DNA of 64,000 nucleotides from Nilaparvata lugens. Its lineage: Eukaryota > Arthropoda > Insecta > Hemiptera > Delphacidae. Made by a program: the position numbers and the translations under genes. The notes beneath the pieces were generated by a model, which was not told the DNA's origin, ran no database searches, and worked only from the letters and a program-made list of their open reading frames with translations. Shown in pieces: positions 1 through 10,945 of the stretch. Each line of letters opens with the position of its first letter. Positions within the stretch are counted from its first letter, which is position 1. Location of the stretch: contig NC_052508.1 in NCBI RefSeq assembly GCF_014356525.2, forward strand, positions 43,875,858-43,939,857, given 5' to 3'.

Positions 1-480
1 TTCATCCTTTCAAATCCTTAGAGGCAAAATATCTCAAAATCCGTTCTTAGTGCGCATCTAGCATGTTTGAAGAATATTTGTGCGAAGTTTTAAGTCTGTA
101 GGCCAATTAGCTTGAGCTGTAGTGTGATTTTACATCAAAATTTTCGAAAAGTGCCCTCTCCTGAACCCTCCTGTGATCCTGATTGGAATTTTTCTGCATA
201 GATCTGATTTTTTACGTACCTGAACGTAAAAGTTCCTCATGACTTTGCTGTGCAATGATCGGTTAAAAAGTGAAAATTTTGGGGGGCCCAGCTCCCTCAG
301 GGGGGGCACCCCTACCTATATCTAAAAGGCTAAGCCACGACAAACTGAAATCACACCACAGCCCAAACTACTAAGCCTAAAAACTTGAAATTTCGCACAA
401 TTGTTTATTGTAGCCTCAAAACATCCACTACAAAAGGGTTTTCAGGAATCTGCCCCCCCTGAGGGGGCATAGCTATAACA
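1..480. repeat. Imperfect inverted-repeat unit, unclassified
   Basis: Segments near 80-180 and 340-440 are imperfect reverse complements (a word like TGTGCGAAGTTTTAAG on the left matches AAACTTGAAATTTCGCACA on the right). Both are edged by G-rich or C-rich strings and words like CCCCCTGAGGGGG. No coding frame is visible. It is probably part of a non-autonomous repeat that extends off the left edge. Confidence 0.4.
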
Positions 481-662
481 ATAGTTATTTATGTATTGAT
501 ATTAGAGATTTTTTAAAAAATAATTTATCCAATTAATTTGATAAATCAATTTAATAATAATAAGATGATTCAATTTAATTATTCTATATAATCATAATAA
601 TAATTTTTTAATGATATATTATTAGAATAAGATAAAACAATTAGTATCATCTGCAAAAAAAA

Positions 663-743
663 TTTGGTCAGAACGAGATTTGAACCTGGGTCCCACAGTG
701 TGAGAAACAACACTCTAACCGACTCGGACATCATGCCCTGGTA
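663..743 (-). repeat. tRNA-derived (SINE-like) sequence, not a functional tRNA
   Basis: The minus strand carries an A-box-like word (TGTCCGAGTCGGTTAGAGTG) and, about 30 nt on, a B-box-like word (GGTTCAAATCTC), the internal Pol III promoter layout of tRNAs. The acceptor and T stems do not pair properly, so this is more likely a SINE head or tRNA pseudogene. The sequence downstream on that strand (below 660) is AT-rich. Confidence 0.45.
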
Positions 744-807
744 ACAGTGGATGCGAAAAAGTAAGAACATGAATTGCTGTATCTTCAAAGATACGAAAAA
801 GTAACTT

Positions 808-1088
808 TTGAGGTTAGCCTACTGTTTTTTAAATATTACAAAAAAAAAAACTGGAGGTCTTACCAAACATTGTTACACATACATTTCTGCGCCTTGTTTC
901 AAAGAACTTGCATACCAAATTTCATCCAAATCGGACAATAACTGTGACTGTAACTGCGGTACAAACAAACAGGCAAAAGCTGATCTAGTCAAAACTAAGA
1001 CCTCAGGTTCGCTTTGGTCAATAAACATAAAGAGAAATGCAAAATCGTCGACTTGAATCTTAGACCTCACTTCGCTCGGTCAATAATG
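808..1088. repeat. Dispersed repeat ending in a 'cttcgctcggtcaat' motif
   Basis: This segment includes words such as CCAAATTTCATCCAAATCGG and ACAAACAAACAGGCAAAAGC. It ends at 1014-1088 with a stretch that recurs inverted at about 20641-20705 and, more diverged, at 46865-46925. Three copies in one window show it is an interspersed family. No coding potential is visible. Confidence 0.6.
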
Positions 1089-1099
1089 ATAATAAATTA

Positions 1100-1137
1100 A
1101 ATTCAGTTTAAGCTTTGACTAAGCAAACGGCCCTTAA
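1100..1137. repeat. MITE end fragment, 'gcaaacggccctta' family
   Basis: The end GCAAACGGCCCTTA with upstream AGTTTAAGCTT resembles the right terminus of the intact element at 50593-51603. Only the terminal part is recognisable here. Confidence 0.35.
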
Positions 1138-1139
1138 TA

Positions 1140-2460
1140 TTATAGAATGTCTCTATCATTATCAAAGTAGTATATTATTATGGAGGTGTAATGAGGCCCT
1201 AATAGAGGATCAAATTGGTAAAAATTTGTCAAGAATCTATGATCATTTATAGAATACGGTGAAATGGGACCCTGATCCATCAGATAAAATTTAATCTATC
1301 CTTTTAAATGTAATAAAATTGATTAAGTGAAAACATAACCTTATTTCTGGCACACCTAGTCTAAATTTGGGAATGGAACGGTTTTTGTGCCTGTTGCTCT
1401 TTTTCCTATAATTTCCATGATTAGCCAGCCATTTACTAGATGAATGGATAAAAAACAGGTAGAAATTAACAATTCAAATCTCAAGAGTTTTAGAATGAAG
1501 GACTATGAAAGTTTGAGTAACTCCAGAAGCAAAAGCTCTAAGAGTCCGATAAAGATGGAATAATGAAAGAAAAGGCTTTTATTGAAAAATGAAAAGATTG
1601 TGAATAAACAAGAAAAATATTATTGATTCTAATAAATGAGCTATTCAATATTAGCGTCCTCCAGTTATCTATGGCTGATAATGATAGGTAACTAAGCTCA
1701 TAAATTTAATATCAAGAAAATAAATTTAGGTAGTTACCAATACAACTTACACGTCGAATTCAACCTTCTAGCCTTCAACAATGTAGAAATATAAATAGAT
1801 AAAAAAATCAATTCACTGTAGTTATACAAATTTCTGATTAAGTGGACTGTAATTTAGATCGATTTAATATTCAATATATTCTGGCAGGAAAAGACTAATG
1901 AATCCATTCATGATGCAATAAAAATCTCTATTATAAACTCACCCCGACTGATGATCTACACTGTAAGTCAGAGTGATTTATACCTATAGGTTTGGGTGGT
2001 AAAAAGGTAAAGGAAAGAATTAAGGAATAGAAATGTAAATAAATCACTTGACCTCTGTTGATTTATGATGTAGCCAGGTACTGCAGAGAGTTGTTTGAAT
2101 CATGTATGGAATTCTGCTTCTCAATTTTACTATTAATTCACTACTACTTTCAATATAAAAAATACTCAACTCTCACATGTACTTTGAAACAAATAACTCC
2201 CTACGATCGGAGACACGAAATTACAATTAATAATTTCCGATAGAAATACAAACAAATCAACGAACGAGTCGAACTGTCCTGTCAACGGAGGCAGCTATGC
2301 GAACCAACTGAACGAAAAACTACAAGCCAAACAATTAAGCAATTACGCACTAGAGTGCGCCAGACAACGTGGAAGATTGAAAACTAACTACTCAGTACCA
2401 AACTTTATTATATTCAAACGGCATCAACTCACTGTGTTGTTGTGATTCTTAGGAAAATAT
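1140..2460. other. No feature seen (intronic or intergenic)
   Basis: AT-rich sequence with only short chance frames. No exon, motif or clear repeat was seen. Confidence 0.5.
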
Positions 2461-2463
2461 CCA

Positions 2464-2672
2464 TATTGAATGAGAACGACTTGATACAAAACCACTGGTT
2501 TATTAAAACAATTTGAGATAGTAGTTTAAGTTGTTACACCATTATCAATCTCTAGTAAACTTTAATTAAGAGTTCACTTGGGATTGATGATGATGTAACA
2601 ACCAAAACTAGTACTAAAATTGTTTTAATAAACCAGTGGTGTTGACAATATCAAGTCGTTTTCATTCAATAG
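2464..2672. mobile_element. Small foldback (MITE-like) element
   Basis: About 50-bp arms at 2464-2514 and 2616-2672 are near-perfect reverse complements (core ACCACTGGTTTATTAAAACA). The interior is also partly palindromic (AGTTTAAGTTGTTACA against TGTAACAACCAAAACT). Length, symmetry and lack of coding suggest a non-autonomous foldback transposon. Confidence 0.65.
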
Positions 2673-3486
2673 AAATGAGACTAATGTCAAATGATAGGGC
2701 TTAGATTATTCAGGCTTATATAGATAGGGCTTATTCAGGGTATAAATTTGAAGAAAATCGTTAGAGCCGTTTTTGAGAAAACCGTGAAAAACATGGTTTT
2801 TAGTCATTATCCACCATCTTGAATTGAATTTTATCGAATTTATTGCTGTCGGATTCTCATGTTATAAGGACCTTAAGTTTAAAATTTCAAAAAGTCATGT
2901 CAAGTCATTGAGAGTATACCATCAACCTTCAAAATTTTCAAATAATTATTCCTGGACTGAAAATCAAGTGACGAAGCAGTATTCCTTAGTATTCTGTGAC
3001 AATATTCTTATGTATTTTTTACATGTTTATGAATAAAGATTTTTTCAATTCAATTCAGTGTTTGATTACATAACCTTAACTTTTGGATAACATTAACATT
3101 CTATCAAAATTTTTGGAGAGAAATAGTACAGGCTCAGCCTAGTTTTTCCTCCAATATAATAATAATTGTATTATGATTATAGTGCTTTTTTATACAATCG
3201 GTAAATTAGGAATGAAGTTATCGTATTCACAGACATACACACACACACAGATCAACACCCAAAAATAATGTTTTTGGACTCAGTGGACCTTGAAACGTAT
3301 AGAAAACTTGAAATTAGGGTACCTTAATTTTTTTGGAAAGCAATACCAGAGAAATCTTCTATAATATTGCTATATTAATTCTGTGGCAATACTTTCCTTA
3401 CATATGGTAATAGGGCAAGGAAATTAAAAATAATTCTTGTTTGTAGCTTTTTGTAATTTTCGAGTGGATAGAAACAGTATTAATAC
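2673..3486. other. No clear feature apart from a short (AC)n run
   Basis: Intronic-looking sequence downstream of the fritz exon on the minus strand. A short AC repeat lies near 3238-3250. The next fritz exon was not recognised here. Confidence 0.45.
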
Positions 3487-3707
3487 CTGAACAGTGATGT
3501 GAGTGACAGTGTCAGAGAATTTGACCTTCTGCCTGGGGTTGCCATTCAACAACTGCGGCTGCAGAGATCTGTGCACAACGGGCAAGGGGGGTGGCACGGA
3601 TGACGTCATGCTTCCCCCTCCACCACCCACTCCACTTCTGCCAACAGAACCGCTTGATTCTGTACTGCAGCTACAACTCGACCGATCACAGTCACAGTCC
3701 GATGAGT
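3487..3707 (-). CDS. fritz: fritz/WDPCP exon, C-terminal region (sixth exon seen)
   Basis: Minus-strand exon of 221 nt with acceptor TTGCAG upstream of 3707 and donor GTATTA after 3487. It supplies the last two bases of an Asp codon begun in the exon at 26066-26226, then a Ser/Cys/Asp-rich segment, a Gly-rich run, a Pro-rich run and the motif KVKFSDTVTHI. A similar 'KVKFSDTVT' block ends the conserved tail of insect Fritz-type proteins (from memory). The exon ends in phase 0. Fritz/WDPCP is a WD-repeat planar cell polarity and ciliogenesis effector. The intron separating this exon from the previous one is 22.4 kb and full of transposons. The remaining C-terminal exon was not identified. Confidence 0.75.
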
Positions 3708-3812
3708 CTGCAACATTTACAACCATCAAATTATTATATCAATAAATTATTACAATAATTAATTGAATATGAACTAAAAATCATAAATAGAGAAATAAAT
3801 TGAAATAGGAAG

Positions 3813-4008
3813 AAAAATAAAAATCTCAGTACCCTTTTTGAATTATTTAATCACAACATGTTTCGGACATTGATGCCACTATTTAATACATTTATTAAAT
3901 AGTAAATAAATTTATTTACTTCATATCACTTGAAAATGGCATCAATGTCCGAAACATGTTGTGATTAAACAATTCAAAAAGGGTACTGAGATTTTTATTT
4001 TTCTTACT
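3813..4008. mobile_element. Foldback MITE with about 70-bp arms
   Basis: The arm at 3813-3885 is an almost exact reverse complement of 3935-4008 (core ATGTTTCGGACATTGATGCC), separated by about 50 bp of AT-rich loop. There is no coding sequence. The high arm identity suggests recent origin or ongoing gene conversion. Confidence 0.7.
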
Positions 4009-4193
4009 ATTTCTATAAAAAGTAGCCCTATACAGAAAAGAGAGAAATAAATTGTTTTGTGAAATTAATAGCAATCAAATAATCCAACAAATGTACTGTT
4101 CTATAGATAATTATGTTTTACTTTTTTCAATTCAGCATATCGAAGAACACTACCAATTTGATTTAAAGAGAGTTTTCATGAATGGTATACAAA

Positions 4194-4340
4194 CCTAAAA
4201 TCTTTAGCGTCAACAATCGTCAGACTAAATTCTAAAATCTAGGAAGAAATGCATTAGAATAATACACCTAAAATCTTTAGCGTCAGCTAAGAGTGTAACT
4301 GCATATCCTCAAACTTAACTAACACTAGAAAGAAATGCAA
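4194..4340. repeat. 72-bp tandem duplication
   Basis: The word ACCTAAAATCTTTAGCGTCA occurs at about 4194 and 4266. Each is followed by a related segment ending in GAAGAAATGCA or GAAAGAAATGCA, giving two units of about 72 bp. Confidence 0.6.
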
Positions 4341-4833
4341 TACAGTGAATTATTTCATAATTTATTTGAATGTATTCATCCATCATCAACTGTTCATCAG
4401 ATTCACAGATAATGGAAAAGATTGAGAGAAGAACAACAGGCTCAACTCAAAACAACTGTTTCTTTCCCGTTTTCAAGGATAATAATGTCCAGAAAAGGAT
4501 AATTTTTGTCTCAGTTAATCCATCGTGTATATTGAGAAACGACAAGTCAAAGTTTTTTTATAACGATATTAGCAATGTAACTTAGAATACACCTAGAATC
4601 CAATGTATCCTAGGTACCTAGAACATTTACACTGCCAGCTAGCGTTAAGCATTTCTCTTATTGCTGAGTTGTTGATATTGATGTTCGATTTCTGATAAAT
4701 CTGCTCATTGTGAATGATGCAGCAGATCTTGAGGTCCATATTCATAAAACAATATTAGATCAAAAATAATATTGATTAGTACGACTTTGTTGCCTAGCAA
4801 CCATGTACAAGAATCGAATTGCAATTGACCTGA

Positions 4834-4901
4834 TGCACAAAAGCCTGCTTAATTTTAATCGTGATTAATTTCATGATTGAAATTTAACCGGCTTTTGTGC
4901 A
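4834..4901. repeat. 68-bp hairpin
   Basis: TGCACAAAAGCC at the left pairs with GGCTTTTGTGCA at the right. Pairing continues inward through AATTTTAATC against GATTGAAATT. This is probably a minimal foldback element. Confidence 0.55.
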
Positions 4902-5230
4902 ACCGATACAGAGTTTGCAAACAGGGTGACAGAATGAATTGGGTGTATAGAATTGTACTGTACTTTACTAAGACAAATATTCTAACCATAATGTTTTCTT
5001 AGAACAGTCAATCAATATATTATTATGAACCCTTCACTCAATAATCTTCAAGTTCTCTAGGATCTTGAAATGTACCAACGAATATTTTCAATTATCTAGA
5101 CTACAGTGCTTAATGAAAAAATATAAAATTTAGGACAATGAATCACCTGACACTTGCCATGAACTACTATTCCGCATCAACCCGCGAAATCCTTCCAGCT
5201 ACGCAGCTTGGTTAAACAACAGAAAGTAGC
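4902..5230. other. No feature seen
   Basis: Unique-looking AT-rich sequence without coding or repeat signal. Confidence 0.4.
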
Positions 5231-5239
5231 TTCATTATA

Positions 5240-5460
5240 AAAAAATAATACTCATCAAACTTATAATTTTCAATTCAATTCAATTCAATTTATTTCACCA
5301 AAACACAAAAACTGTACAAAGACGTGACAATCAGAAAAAAACAATAATTATTATTCTAAATATCTATATCATTTATCTGTAAAATACGGCTGGAGGTGAA
5401 GGACTACTGGCATAAGTGAAACACTTGTTCGCCAGTAGGAGTAGAGACTTACCGTAACTG
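5240..5460 (-). mobile_element. LINE 3' end fragment with (AATTG)n tail
   Basis: On the minus strand this reads as a 3' UTR running into GGTGAAATAAATTGAATTG and a short (AATTG)n array. That is the microsatellite-tail style of CR1/Jockey-like LINEs. The tail plus about 30 further bases (5240-5292) recurs at 6262-6313. No reverse transcriptase coding is left here. Confidence 0.45.
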
Positions 5461-5811
5461 TTTCTAAATCTTAAGCTAATAATTTAAAATGAAATCTTTT
5501 TATTCAAAATATGGTAAGTATATTTAAAATAAATGCTATTAATTGTGAATTGTTCCAGATAATAATGAATAGTTTTATAAGGTATTATAACAAGGGCTGA
5601 CAACCGTAATTTGCATAGGTTACCTTATGCTCCGATCACTACTTGTTAGTGTAATAGTTCAAAATACAAAATTTGTATAATAATATATATTATTTATATA
5701 ATAGATATGACATAATTCATTTGAATTATTTAAATAAATTTTGAAGATGCCATTATTATTCAATTCATTTATAATCCATAAATCCATTTGAGTGTTTCCT
5801 TCAATAGTTAT

Positions 5812-5925
5812 TTGTGCAACTAGTGCGCAAAGTGCCACTTTGCTGCACCGAAAGAAACGTTTACGGAATGATGGTTTCTTGAGTGCAGCAAAGAAACTTT
5901 GCGCACATATTGCACATAACATTTT
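5812..5925. repeat. Imperfect inverted repeat (foldback)
   Basis: TTGTGCAAC and GTGCGCAAAG...CTTTGCTGCA on the left pair with TGCAGCAAAG...CTTTGCGCAC and TTGCACATAA on the right. A related word (AGTGCCACTTTG) occurs at 26286 next to a fritz exon, so this is a dispersed family. Confidence 0.45.
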
Positions 5926-6040
5926 TCCTACAGTTACCATAGAATGTGAAAAGTCAGTAATAGACGGTGAACATGTCCTATACCAAATAAAATGAAATGT
6001 GTGGTGCAAACGCTATTTTTCGCCACACAGAAAATAAACA

Positions 6041-6098
<58 letters not shown>
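6041..6098. repeat. (TA)n microsatellite
   Basis: Nearly pure TA dinucleotide tract with one interruption. Confidence 0.9.
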
Positions 6099-6104
<6 letters not shown>

Positions 6105-6261
6105 AAAACAGCTGATCAAAAAACTTTTCATTATTGAGTTTATTATTCAATAATTAAAACATTATTATAATAATATCATTTTATTGTCATGTGAAAAGAT
6201 AAAAAAGTATAAACTTAGCCTATATACTGCCTATACCAAATAATGTTATTTATAATAAAAA

Positions 6262-6313
6262 AAATAATACTCATCAAACTTATAATTTTCAATTCAATTC
6301 AATTCAATTTAAA
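6262..6313. repeat. Direct copy of 5240-5292
   Basis: The segment from AATAATACTCATCAAACTTA through the (CAATT)n run is nearly identical to 5240-5292, about 1.02 kb upstream. It ends where the Penelope-like sequence begins. Confidence 0.6.
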
Positions 6314-6329
6314 TATATAATTTATATAT

Positions 6330-6635
6330 ATACGCCCACGTTCCCTCTCAATCAGAGGCCAAAAAATTTGCAGTGATCCCCACCATCTTGACCAGTACCT
6401 CAAAAAACTCCACCAATCCCTCCTGAAATGTAACTATCCTGAAAGGTTTTTACAGAAACAAATCTCCTCCAAAACTGGCACTAATCCAACCACAAACAAA
6501 TCCCAAATCCCACAAACTCCAAAGCTCTGTACCACCTACTTCCCTGGAATTGAAAACCTCATACCTGTCCTTAAAGATCTGTTCCATGTCGTCTCCTCCA
6601 ATCCCTCTGTTATTGTAATAGTGGACTCCTCCTCC
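6330..6635 (+). pseudogene. Penelope-like element ORF, C-terminal RT/linker part
   Basis: The plus strand can be read as a stretch with motifs such as YPERFLQKQI and TYFPGIENLIPVLKDL. This resembles the RT C-terminus and linker of Penelope-like element (PLE) polyproteins, where a 'TYFPG(I)...' block follows the RT. The reading breaks at the junction with the LINE at about 6640. It resumes after the LINE at 11545 with the canonical PLE linker and GIY-YIG region, so the two parts were one gene. PLEs encode an RT joined to a GIY-YIG endonuclease. The upstream RT core is missing. Confidence 0.6.
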
Positions 6636-6994
6636 ATCTGTTATCTGTAATAGTGGACTCGGTTCACACTATCTTTTATTCCGTTTGATTCTCGCATTGA
6701 TTGACATCCTACATTCTAGTTTACTGTGTATCTAATCTTGAACTGAAATACTTTTGATCTGTCATTCGTTTTCTCTTTCACAATTATTATCACAAAAACC
6801 GAATTAGAACCTCAATTTTATCTTATAGGAGCCGAACAGCTCAAGCCTGTAGCTAGCGTTCCGACTCATTGCTTACTGCTGTACATTACTTTGTTTTTTA
6901 TCTCTCCATTTTCATAATATTATTATTAACATCTTAATTTTATCTCTTTCATCGTCTTTTTTTACCTTTCTTTCTCTGCTTTCCTCCTGTGTGA

Positions 6995-9283
6995 TTGCTT
7001 GCTAGTATGAATGTGGTGTGTTTTGATTTTGCTACTATTCCGCACCTGGCTGTTCCCTCCCCCCCTTCCGCCTCACTGTTCCGAGGCAGTCGCCCTGACA
7101 CGTTGAATGTCGGTGCGGCCGCGCTGAGTGTCGCCGATTCCCTCAAGCAGGCTGTCTCGCCCTATCCCAATCGACTCAAGATTGCTCATGTGAACGCACA
7201 ATCCCTCCTTTGCCATATTGATGAGTTCAGGTGCACTTTCTCCTGTGGAGATTGTGATATTATACTTGTGACTGAAACCTGGCTCAAGCCAACTGTCCCC
7301 AGTCGGTTCGTTGCTCTTGACGACTTCGTTATCATCCGCAATGACCGTCTGCACAAGAATGGCGGAGGGGTTGCTGCGTACATAAAGCGTACTCTGCGGC
7401 CATCTCATAAGTTCTCATCAGATAACTCCCGTCCATCGAGGCCTGAATACATGTTTTTTGAAATAAAATGCAATGGAGTAAAAATGTTGATTTCGGTATG
7501 CTACAGGCCCCCTCACATTGGCTTTATGTCCGAATTTGAGGAGGTTCTGTTGGGGCTGATGGTGCCTTATGAACATGTGGCCATCATGGGTGACTTTAAT
7601 ACTGACCTTCTTGGACCTGATACTCATGACAAAGTACAACTGACCACTATGTTTTTTGCGAACGGTATGACCTTGCTGCCTCTCCAAGCCACGTATCACA
7701 CTTCCACCTCAGACACATTGTTAGATCTCATAGCGGTTGCTGATAGGAGATCAGCTGTGAGCCATGGACAAATTCCTTTCCCAGGTCTTTCAGCACATGA
7801 CTTAATTTACCTAGTTTATAACATTAAGAGACCCAAACCTAAACCGAAAGTTATCACCTACCGGGATTACAACAATATTAACTTTTCTAATCTGTTTAAT
7901 GATACACTTAATCTTGACTGGCATACCATTTTCAATACTAATGATGTAAACCTTATGTTAGATTTACTCAATAGCAGTTTACTCTTCCTTTTCAATAAAC
8001 ATGTTCCTCTCAAAAACCGCAGAGTTACCAGAGATCCTGCTCCGTGGCTCACGGACGAGATCCGGCGGCTGATGCAGGATCGAGATTATTGGTGTAAAAG
8101 GGCAAGGCAGTCCAAGACTCCTCATGATTATAATCAATATAAGCATTTAAGAAACTCTTGCAAACAAATTATCAGAAATGATAAAGCTGGTTTCTACCGC
8201 AACTTGATTTCATCTAAGAGGTCATCATCCTCATCATTATGGCGTGCTTTGAGGGGGATTGGAGCTGGTAAGGAGAGGCAGGTGCCAACTGTAGCCTACT
8301 CGCTTGATGACCTCAATGACTTTTTCACTGATATACCTGTGAGTTTGGATCAAGCCCATGTCCACTTCAATTCCCTTCCTGACATTCATCCTAATGAGAA
8401 TTTCTACTTCTCTGCAGTTTCTCAGAAAGAGATATTTCTAGCAATCAGTAGAATAAAAAGTAATGCTATTGGTGCAGATGGCATCCCAATCAAGTTCCTG
8501 AAAATCCTCTTACCTTTGATCCTTCCTTTCCTCACCCATTTGATCAACACTTCCCTCATGACATCTGTTTTTCCTGATGAGTGGAAGCTCTCAATTGTGA
8601 TTCCCTTGAACAAGGTCCCTAACCCCATCTCTCCTTCTGATTACAGGCCCATTAATTTATTGTCTGTCTTGTCTAAGGTTCTTGAGATCATTGTTCACTC
8701 TCAGATGAGCGGATATATTCATGGATCTGGTTTGATTAGTGATTTTCAATCAGGTTTCCGAAGCGGTCACAGCACCACATCTGCCCTTCTGAGAGTGACT
8801 GATGATATCCGCAGGGCTATGGATAAAAGGCAGTTAACCGTTTCAGTTCTAATAGATTTTAGCAAGGCTTTTGATAGTATTTTCCACCCTACTCTATTGT
8901 ATAAGCTAAGGAGCTTAGGCTTTTCCAACTCCACTGTGGCATGGGTAAGGTCTTATTTGCAGGGTCGATGTCAGTGTGTGAGGGTCGGGGATGCGTGTTT
9001 GGGCTGGCGTGAGGTAAATAGAGGCGTTCCTCAAGGTTCGGTCTTGGGTCCTCTGCTGTTCAGCATCTACATAAATGACGTGACTACTACTTTACTTACT
9101 TCTAAATACCACCTTTATGCAGACGACCTACAAATCTACAAACACTTCAACAAAACTGATTTCAGCATTGTGGTTGAGGAGGTCAATGCTGACTTGGCCA
9201 GGGTTATTGAATGGTCTACAAGTAATGGACTCAAAGTTAATGAGACAAAGACAAAGGTAATTATGGCTACTAAGGGCTACTAA
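6995..9283 (+). CDS. LINE ORF2: AP-type endonuclease plus reverse transcriptase
   Basis: 762 codons. The N-terminal part is an EEP/APE endonuclease with HVNAQSLLCHIDEF (about residue 65), TETWL, a GGG-V-A-Y-I block, GDFNTDL and the AHDLIY catalytic region. The RT follows with RPINLLSVLSK, FQSGFRSGHST, LIDFSKAFDS, RGVPQGSVLGPLLF and the catalytic YADDLQIY. It nicks DNA and copies the LINE RNA at the target. The frame stops at 9281 (TAA) within a short repetitive insertion (MATKGY then stop). The same frame then continues with RT C-terminal sequence, so the stop is a late lesion. The first Met may not be the true start; domain homology begins at about residue 60. Confidence 0.85.
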   Translation: MLASMNVVCFDFATIPHLAVPSPPSASLFRGSRPDTLNVGAAALSVADSLKQAVSPYPNRLKIAHVNAQSLLCHIDEFRCTFSCGDCDIILVTETWLKPTVPSRFVALDDFVIIRNDRLHKNGGGVAAYIKRTLRPSHKFSSDNSRPSRPEYMFFEIKCNGVKMLISVCYRPPHIGFMSEFEEVLLGLMVPYEHVAIMGDFNTDLLGPDTHDKVQLTTMFFANGMTLLPLQATYHTSTSDTLLDLIAVADRRSAVSHGQIPFPGLSAHDLIYLVYNIKRPKPKPKVITYRDYNNINFSNLFNDTLNLDWHTIFNTNDVNLMLDLLNSSLLFLFNKHVPLKNRRVTRDPAPWLTDEIRRLMQDRDYWCKRARQSKTPHDYNQYKHLRNSCKQIIRNDKAGFYRNLISSKRSSSSSLWRALRGIGAGKERQVPTVAYSLDDLNDFFTDIPVSLDQAHVHFNSLPDIHPNENFYFSAVSQKEIFLAISRIKSNAIGADGIPIKFLKILLPLILPFLTHLINTSLMTSVFPDEWKLSIVIPLNKVPNPISPSDYRPINLLSVLSKVLEIIVHSQMSGYIHGSGLISDFQSGFRSGHSTTSALLRVTDDIRRAMDKRQLTVSVLIDFSKAFDSIFHPTLLYKLRSLGFSNSTVAWVRSYLQGRCQCVRVGDACLGWREVNRGVPQGSVLGPLLFSIYINDVTTTLLTSKYHLYADDLQIYKHFNKTDFSIVVEEVNADLARVIEWSTSNGLKVNETKTKVIMATKGY

Positions 9284-9506
9284 GGGCTAATTATTGGCTA
9301 CTCAAGGCTCTTGAACACCCTTGACTTTTCAAATGGACCATACATTACAATCAACAACGTTCAATTGCAGTACAGTTCAGATGTTAAAAATTTCGGACTT
9401 ACCATGACCAAGACTTTGGACTGGACAAATCATGTGACCTTGACTTGCAATAGAGTCATTGCGGGCATTATGACTTTGAAGAAGATTGCTGACTGTATAC
9501 CTTTCT

Positions 9507-10299
9507 TATATTCATGGATCTGGTTTGATTAGTGATTTTCAATCAGGTTTCTGAAGCGGTCACAGCACCACATCTGCCCTTCTGAGAGTGACTGATGATA
9601 TCCGCAGGGCTATGGATAAAAGGAAGCTAACCGTTTCAGTTCTAATAGATTTTAGCAAGGCTTTTGATAGCATTTTCCACCCTACTCTATTGTATAAGCT
9701 AAGGAGCTTAGGCTTTTCCAACTCCACTGTGGCATGGGTAAGGTCTTATTTGCAGGGTCGATGTCAGTGTGTGAGGGTCGGGGATGCGTGTTTGGGCTGG
9801 CGTGAGGTAAATAGAGGCGTTCCTCAAGGTTTGGTCTTGGGTCCTCTGCTGTTCAGCATCTACATAAATGACGTGACTACTACTTTACTTACTTCTAAAT
9901 ACCACCTTTATGCAGACGACCTACAAATCTACAAACACTTCAACAAAACTGATTTCAGCATTGTGGTTGAGGAGGTCAATGCTGACTTGGCCAGGGTTAT
10001 TGAATGGTCTACAAGTAATGGACTCAAAGTTAATGAGACAAAGTCAAAGGTAATTATGGCTACTAAGGGCTACTAAGGGCTAATTATTGGCTACTCAAGG
10101 CTCTTGAACACCCTTGACTTTTCAAATGGACCATACATTACAATCAACAACGTTCAATTGCAGTACAGTTCAGATGTTAAAAATTTAGGACTTACCATGA
10201 CCAAGACTTTGGACTGGACAAATCATGTGACCTTGACTTGCAATAGAGTCATTGCGGGCATTATGACTTTGAAGAAGATTGCTGACTGTATCCCTTTCT
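9507..10299 (+). repeat. 793-bp tandem duplication of LINE RT sequence
   Basis: 8714-9506 repeats at 9507-10299 with only about eight differences seen by eye (roughly 99% identity). It repeats the RT core (FSKAFDS, VPQG with L for S, YADDLQIY) and the same stop-bearing insertion. Since 793 is not a multiple of 3, the duplication also shifts the frame. It arose after the stop-bearing insertion. Confidence 0.9.
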
Positions 10300-10690
10300 C
10301 CACGAGGATTATGTTAGTCAAGACTTTGATTTTTCCAATTTTTAACTGCTGTGACATTGTGTTCAACTTTTACAGAGGATGCAGCATGCCCACAATTACT
10401 GTGTACGCTTCATCTTCAACCTCAGACATGACGACCATGTGACTGAATACTTTGACAGACTTAACCTCATGAGGCTGCATGATTGTAGGGCACTCCATGC
10501 TGTTATTTTTCTGCATAAGACATTGAAAACTGGAACACTTAAGTATATTGCAGAGGATTTTCAATATTTGAGTGACATCGGTCGGGGTGGTACACGGCAT
10601 GGTTCCCATCTGCTGGCTGTCTCAACACACAGGACAGTCATGTTCAACAAGTCCTTTCTTGTGGATTGTGGAATTCATTGCCGGCTGAAT
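10300..10690 (+). pseudogene. LINE ORF2 C-terminal remnant
   Basis: Continues from the second duplicate with TRIMLVKTLIFPIFNCCD. It then shifts frame near 10375 into QHAHNYCVRFIFNLRHDDH and a segment ending in STHRTVMFNKSF. This is the usual C-terminal tail of CR1/Kiri-type RT proteins. At least one frameshift is present. Confidence 0.75.
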
Positions 10691-10866
10691 TGAAGCGCAT
10701 CGAGGGTCATCATCGGTTCGGCGCGGCTGTCTTCCGGTGGATCAGGGGTGGTGGGGGTGGCTGGGCTTAGCGAGGGGTGCATCATACCACTGTGTTGGTA
10801 TGGACTCATGCATTGTAGCACTGTGTTGGACCAGCGGTGGCTGGACAGGCGCATGTGTTGTTGTTG

Positions 10867-10867
<1 letters not shown>

Positions 10868-10943
<76 letters not shown>
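10868..10943. repeat. (GT)n microsatellite in the LINE 3' UTR
   Basis: Uninterrupted GT dinucleotide array of about 75 bp, directly after a (TTG)n run. Confidence 0.95.

Positions 10944-10945
<2 letters not shown>

Noticed and set aside
663..743. Functional tRNA gene on the minus strand
   Set aside because: A and B boxes are recognisable but the acceptor and T stems do not pair; called SINE-like instead.
3503..3745. 80-residue plus-strand ORF
   Set aside because: Antisense shadow of the fritz exon at 3487-3707.
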